Assembly (NCBI GenBank): GCA_016165875.1
Contig: JABBOT010000027.1
Location: forward strand, 1,837,939-1,901,938
Source: Acanthopleura granulata
Taxonomy: Eukaryota > Mollusca > Polyplacophora > Chitonida > Chitonidae
DNA length: 64,000 bases
Reading direction: 5' to 3'
Below, one piece after another: positions 62,013-64,000 of this stretch. Both the position numbers and the translations under genes were made by a program. The notes below the pieces were generated by a model. It was not told where the DNA came from. It was given only the letters and a program-made list of their open reading frames with translations, and made no database searches. Position 1 is the stretch's first letter. Each line of letters opens with the position of its first letter.

Positions 62013-62041
62013 ATGCAAATTAAGCTGATTAATATGCAAAT
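62013..62041 (+). promoter_or_regulatory. Two octamer motifs (ATGCAAAT) spaced 21 bp
   Basis: ATGCAAAT, the consensus site of POU-domain factors, occurs at 62013-62020 and 62034-62041, each followed by TAA. The spacing of 21 bp is two helical turns. It lies in intergenic DNA, with no gene start nearby in the window. Regulatory function is a guess. Confidence 0.25.
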
Positions 62042-63374
62042 TAATGCAAGGACTAACCTGCAAGGGTGAACCTCATGTATGCGTGCCTATGATCAGCTGT
62101 GAATAGGTTCAGTGATATGGTGGTCCCTGAAATGTGGACAGATTTATACAAATAAGCTGATTTACAGGCCAACTATAGCAAAGAAAAACTTGAAACGCCA
62201 AAGGGCACATCTCTGACTTCCCAGTTATCATCTCCGTAAAAGTGAATAAATGTCCCCTGAACATGAAGTTTGGAGATGTGGCAATCACAGAAATGGGGAC
62301 AGACAGATGAAAAGATAGACGGATTGGGTCATACTTATATAGGAGTGAAAACAAAGCTTTCTCTAAACAGTTAAATAAGAGCGTCTCATAGGGTATTATG
62401 TCCATGAAATGTAGAAATCGGATGAAGGGGAATAACTCTGTAAATGAAAAACCCACAGGTAGCCAAATTGTACCTGTGTTGACTGGCTTCGGGGCGCTTT
62501 TGACAGGTAATGAGCCTTTAATGGCACGTCTGCCTCAGCTGTAAAACTGGGAAATACCATTTGAGTTTGAGTGCCGGTCTGGCAATGGACATCATGGACC
62601 GGCCATTGTTCAGCGAAAGAATGCTCCAGCATATTTGTTCGTTTCTTAATTATACAGCCTGAGACCACGATCTAAGGGTGGCTTATATATGCTGATACAC
62701 GGGAACCACTGGTCATCCTGTGGTCTATGTCTAACCCCATATCAAGCCTCATAGCCGAGATCCTTGGCTGTTTATCATAGTGTTGCCTTTAGATAGTGAA
62801 ATTTATCACCATAAGCTCTACACAATATGTTGGATCTTCATATTACTGCAAGTCAATGTACATATGTGGTTTCAGCCTTCTTTTTTTTTTTTTGGCCTGC
62901 CTTTTTGGTAGTTGTCTGCCCTTTGGTGTCACTGGTGTAGGCTCCGAATGTTTTCTCTGCGCAGGCCAGATATCGTCCAACATGCACAAGACTACTGTCA
63001 ATCGAATATTTAATAATGGCTACATCATAATGTAATATTGGAATGAAGGCAGATGCATGTAAGAGTGAGGACCAGGTTTGTCGGATGGATATTAATGCAA
63101 ACTTGGGTGCATGCACACACTTGGTAGCGATGCAACAATTTGATGTCTGTCAGCACCTCCACACACCCGTTGTTTTAAGGAAATCTAAACTAAACATTTC
63201 TATCATCTTATCAAAATTTCAGCCAATAATTAATATGTCTTACATCTCAGTAAACAAAAATGCTAACATTGATTGTTCTCAATAATTTTTCACTATGAGG
63301 GTGGTGAGTTTTATGGATGTAGGAAACTGTGGTGCAGGATGTGAACTACTGACCACTGGCACTTAACACCTCTC

Positions 63375-63700
63375 TTGATTTATTGATTTAATTCATTGGG
63401 GTTTTACGTCATACTGAAGAATATTTCACTTATACAACAGCAGTCAGCATTTTGGTGGTAGGAAAATGGGCATAGCCCATGGGAAACCCACAGGCATGTT
63501 CAAGCTTCCTCTTGTTTTAAGGCCAGAGCCAGATTATGATGCATTCGACCGTGCTTGCCGCGTACAGATGTTTGTATGCTTATCATGCTGGCACAAGACA
63601 AGCGGTTCTCAACGGATGTTAGACTGCCCAAAGGGCCTCATGAACCTTGTTTACACGTTCTCTGTCCACCGCTGGGTTTGAATCCGCACCACATAGATCG
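63375..63700 (-). repeat. tRNA-related SINE, minus orientation
   Basis: On the minus strand: head GTGCGGATTCAAACCCAGCG (B-box-like), GTTTCCCATGGGCTATGCCC, CCTACCACCAAAATGCTGAC, then tail TGAAATATTCTTCAGTATGA and CCAATGAATTAAAT. The middle part (about 63500-63650) differs from the other copies. Confidence 0.65.
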
Positions 63701-64000
63701 TTAACATGTATGTAAATGGCTATTTGCAGTGAGATGCCATTTTCCCGGAAGTGCCTCCAAGTTATCAATCTTCCAGAGGATAGCTCAAGTTAGTAGTTTC
63801 CTGCTTTCAGTATTTTAGGCCCTACCTATTTCATTTACCTGGATGTTCAGAGAGCCGAGCTCATCAGTGATAATCCTCTCTCACAATGGCTGCTCCCACA
63901 ACTTTCCAGAGCAAAGAATTTGATACTTGTATCTTTCTTGTGAGTGTTCAGTAGTTTGGGATCGTGAACACTGTCTGATTTATGCATGAGTATTTTTATT

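Larger units (their letters stand above)
59700..64000. other. Intergenic region right of the CREB3L-type gene
   Basis: No supported gene. Contents: a SINE at 60645-60860, a minus-strand SINE at 63375-63700, a doubled octamer motif near 62013-62041, and a decayed repeat near 62090-62460. Open frames of 60-115 codons have no domain I recognise. Confidence 0.6.

Noticed and set aside
62109..62668. Two overlapping minus-strand frames of 115 and 90 codons
   Set aside because: They lie in a decayed interspersed repeat, with no catalytic motif or known domain.

Overview
This is a stretch of animal nuclear DNA: AT-rich, with short exons, many introns and dense interspersed repeats. It holds two recognisable genes, both on the + strand. 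The host is probably a lophotrochozoan marine invertebrate, most likely a mollusc. That rests on a tRNA-related SINE family whose 3' tail (ending around GAGTACGGCGTAAAACACC, then AAATAAATAAA) I associate with mollusc genomes, and on small transposon remnants with GGGGCCA...TTTCA ends. I cannot name the species.

Region 1 (1-38234) is the 3' half of an axonemal inner-arm dynein heavy chain gene. I rebuilt 38 exons from splice sites and reading phase. All phases join, giving 2,130 codons plus a TAA stop and running from just before AAA3 to the C-terminus. The sequence reads as DNAH1. The 5' half (tail, linker, AAA1 and most of AAA2) lies off the left edge. The introns hold a GC-AG intron, a likely 27-nt microexon, a pogo-type DNA transposon on the opposite strand, a minisatellite, several SINEs and a 1.47-kb long inverted repeat.

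Region 2 (38235-about 44050) is intergenic, with repeats but no supported gene.

Region 3 (about 44050-59700) is a complete CREB3L1/CREB3L2-type (OASIS/BBF2H7) gene: an ER-anchored bZIP transcription factor of 532 residues in ten coding exons. Its start is fixed by an in-frame stop directly upstream. The likely promoter carries CRE-like and UPRE-like sites. Its introns carry two palindromic MITE-like elements, a third TIR remnant and a 56-bp tandem repeat.

Region 4 (about 59700-64000) is intergenic, with SINE copies and no supported gene.

The two genes lie head to tail. One is a motor of motile cilia and the other a secretory-pathway regulator; nothing in the sequence shows that they act together. 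No CRISPR, operon or prokaryotic system is present.
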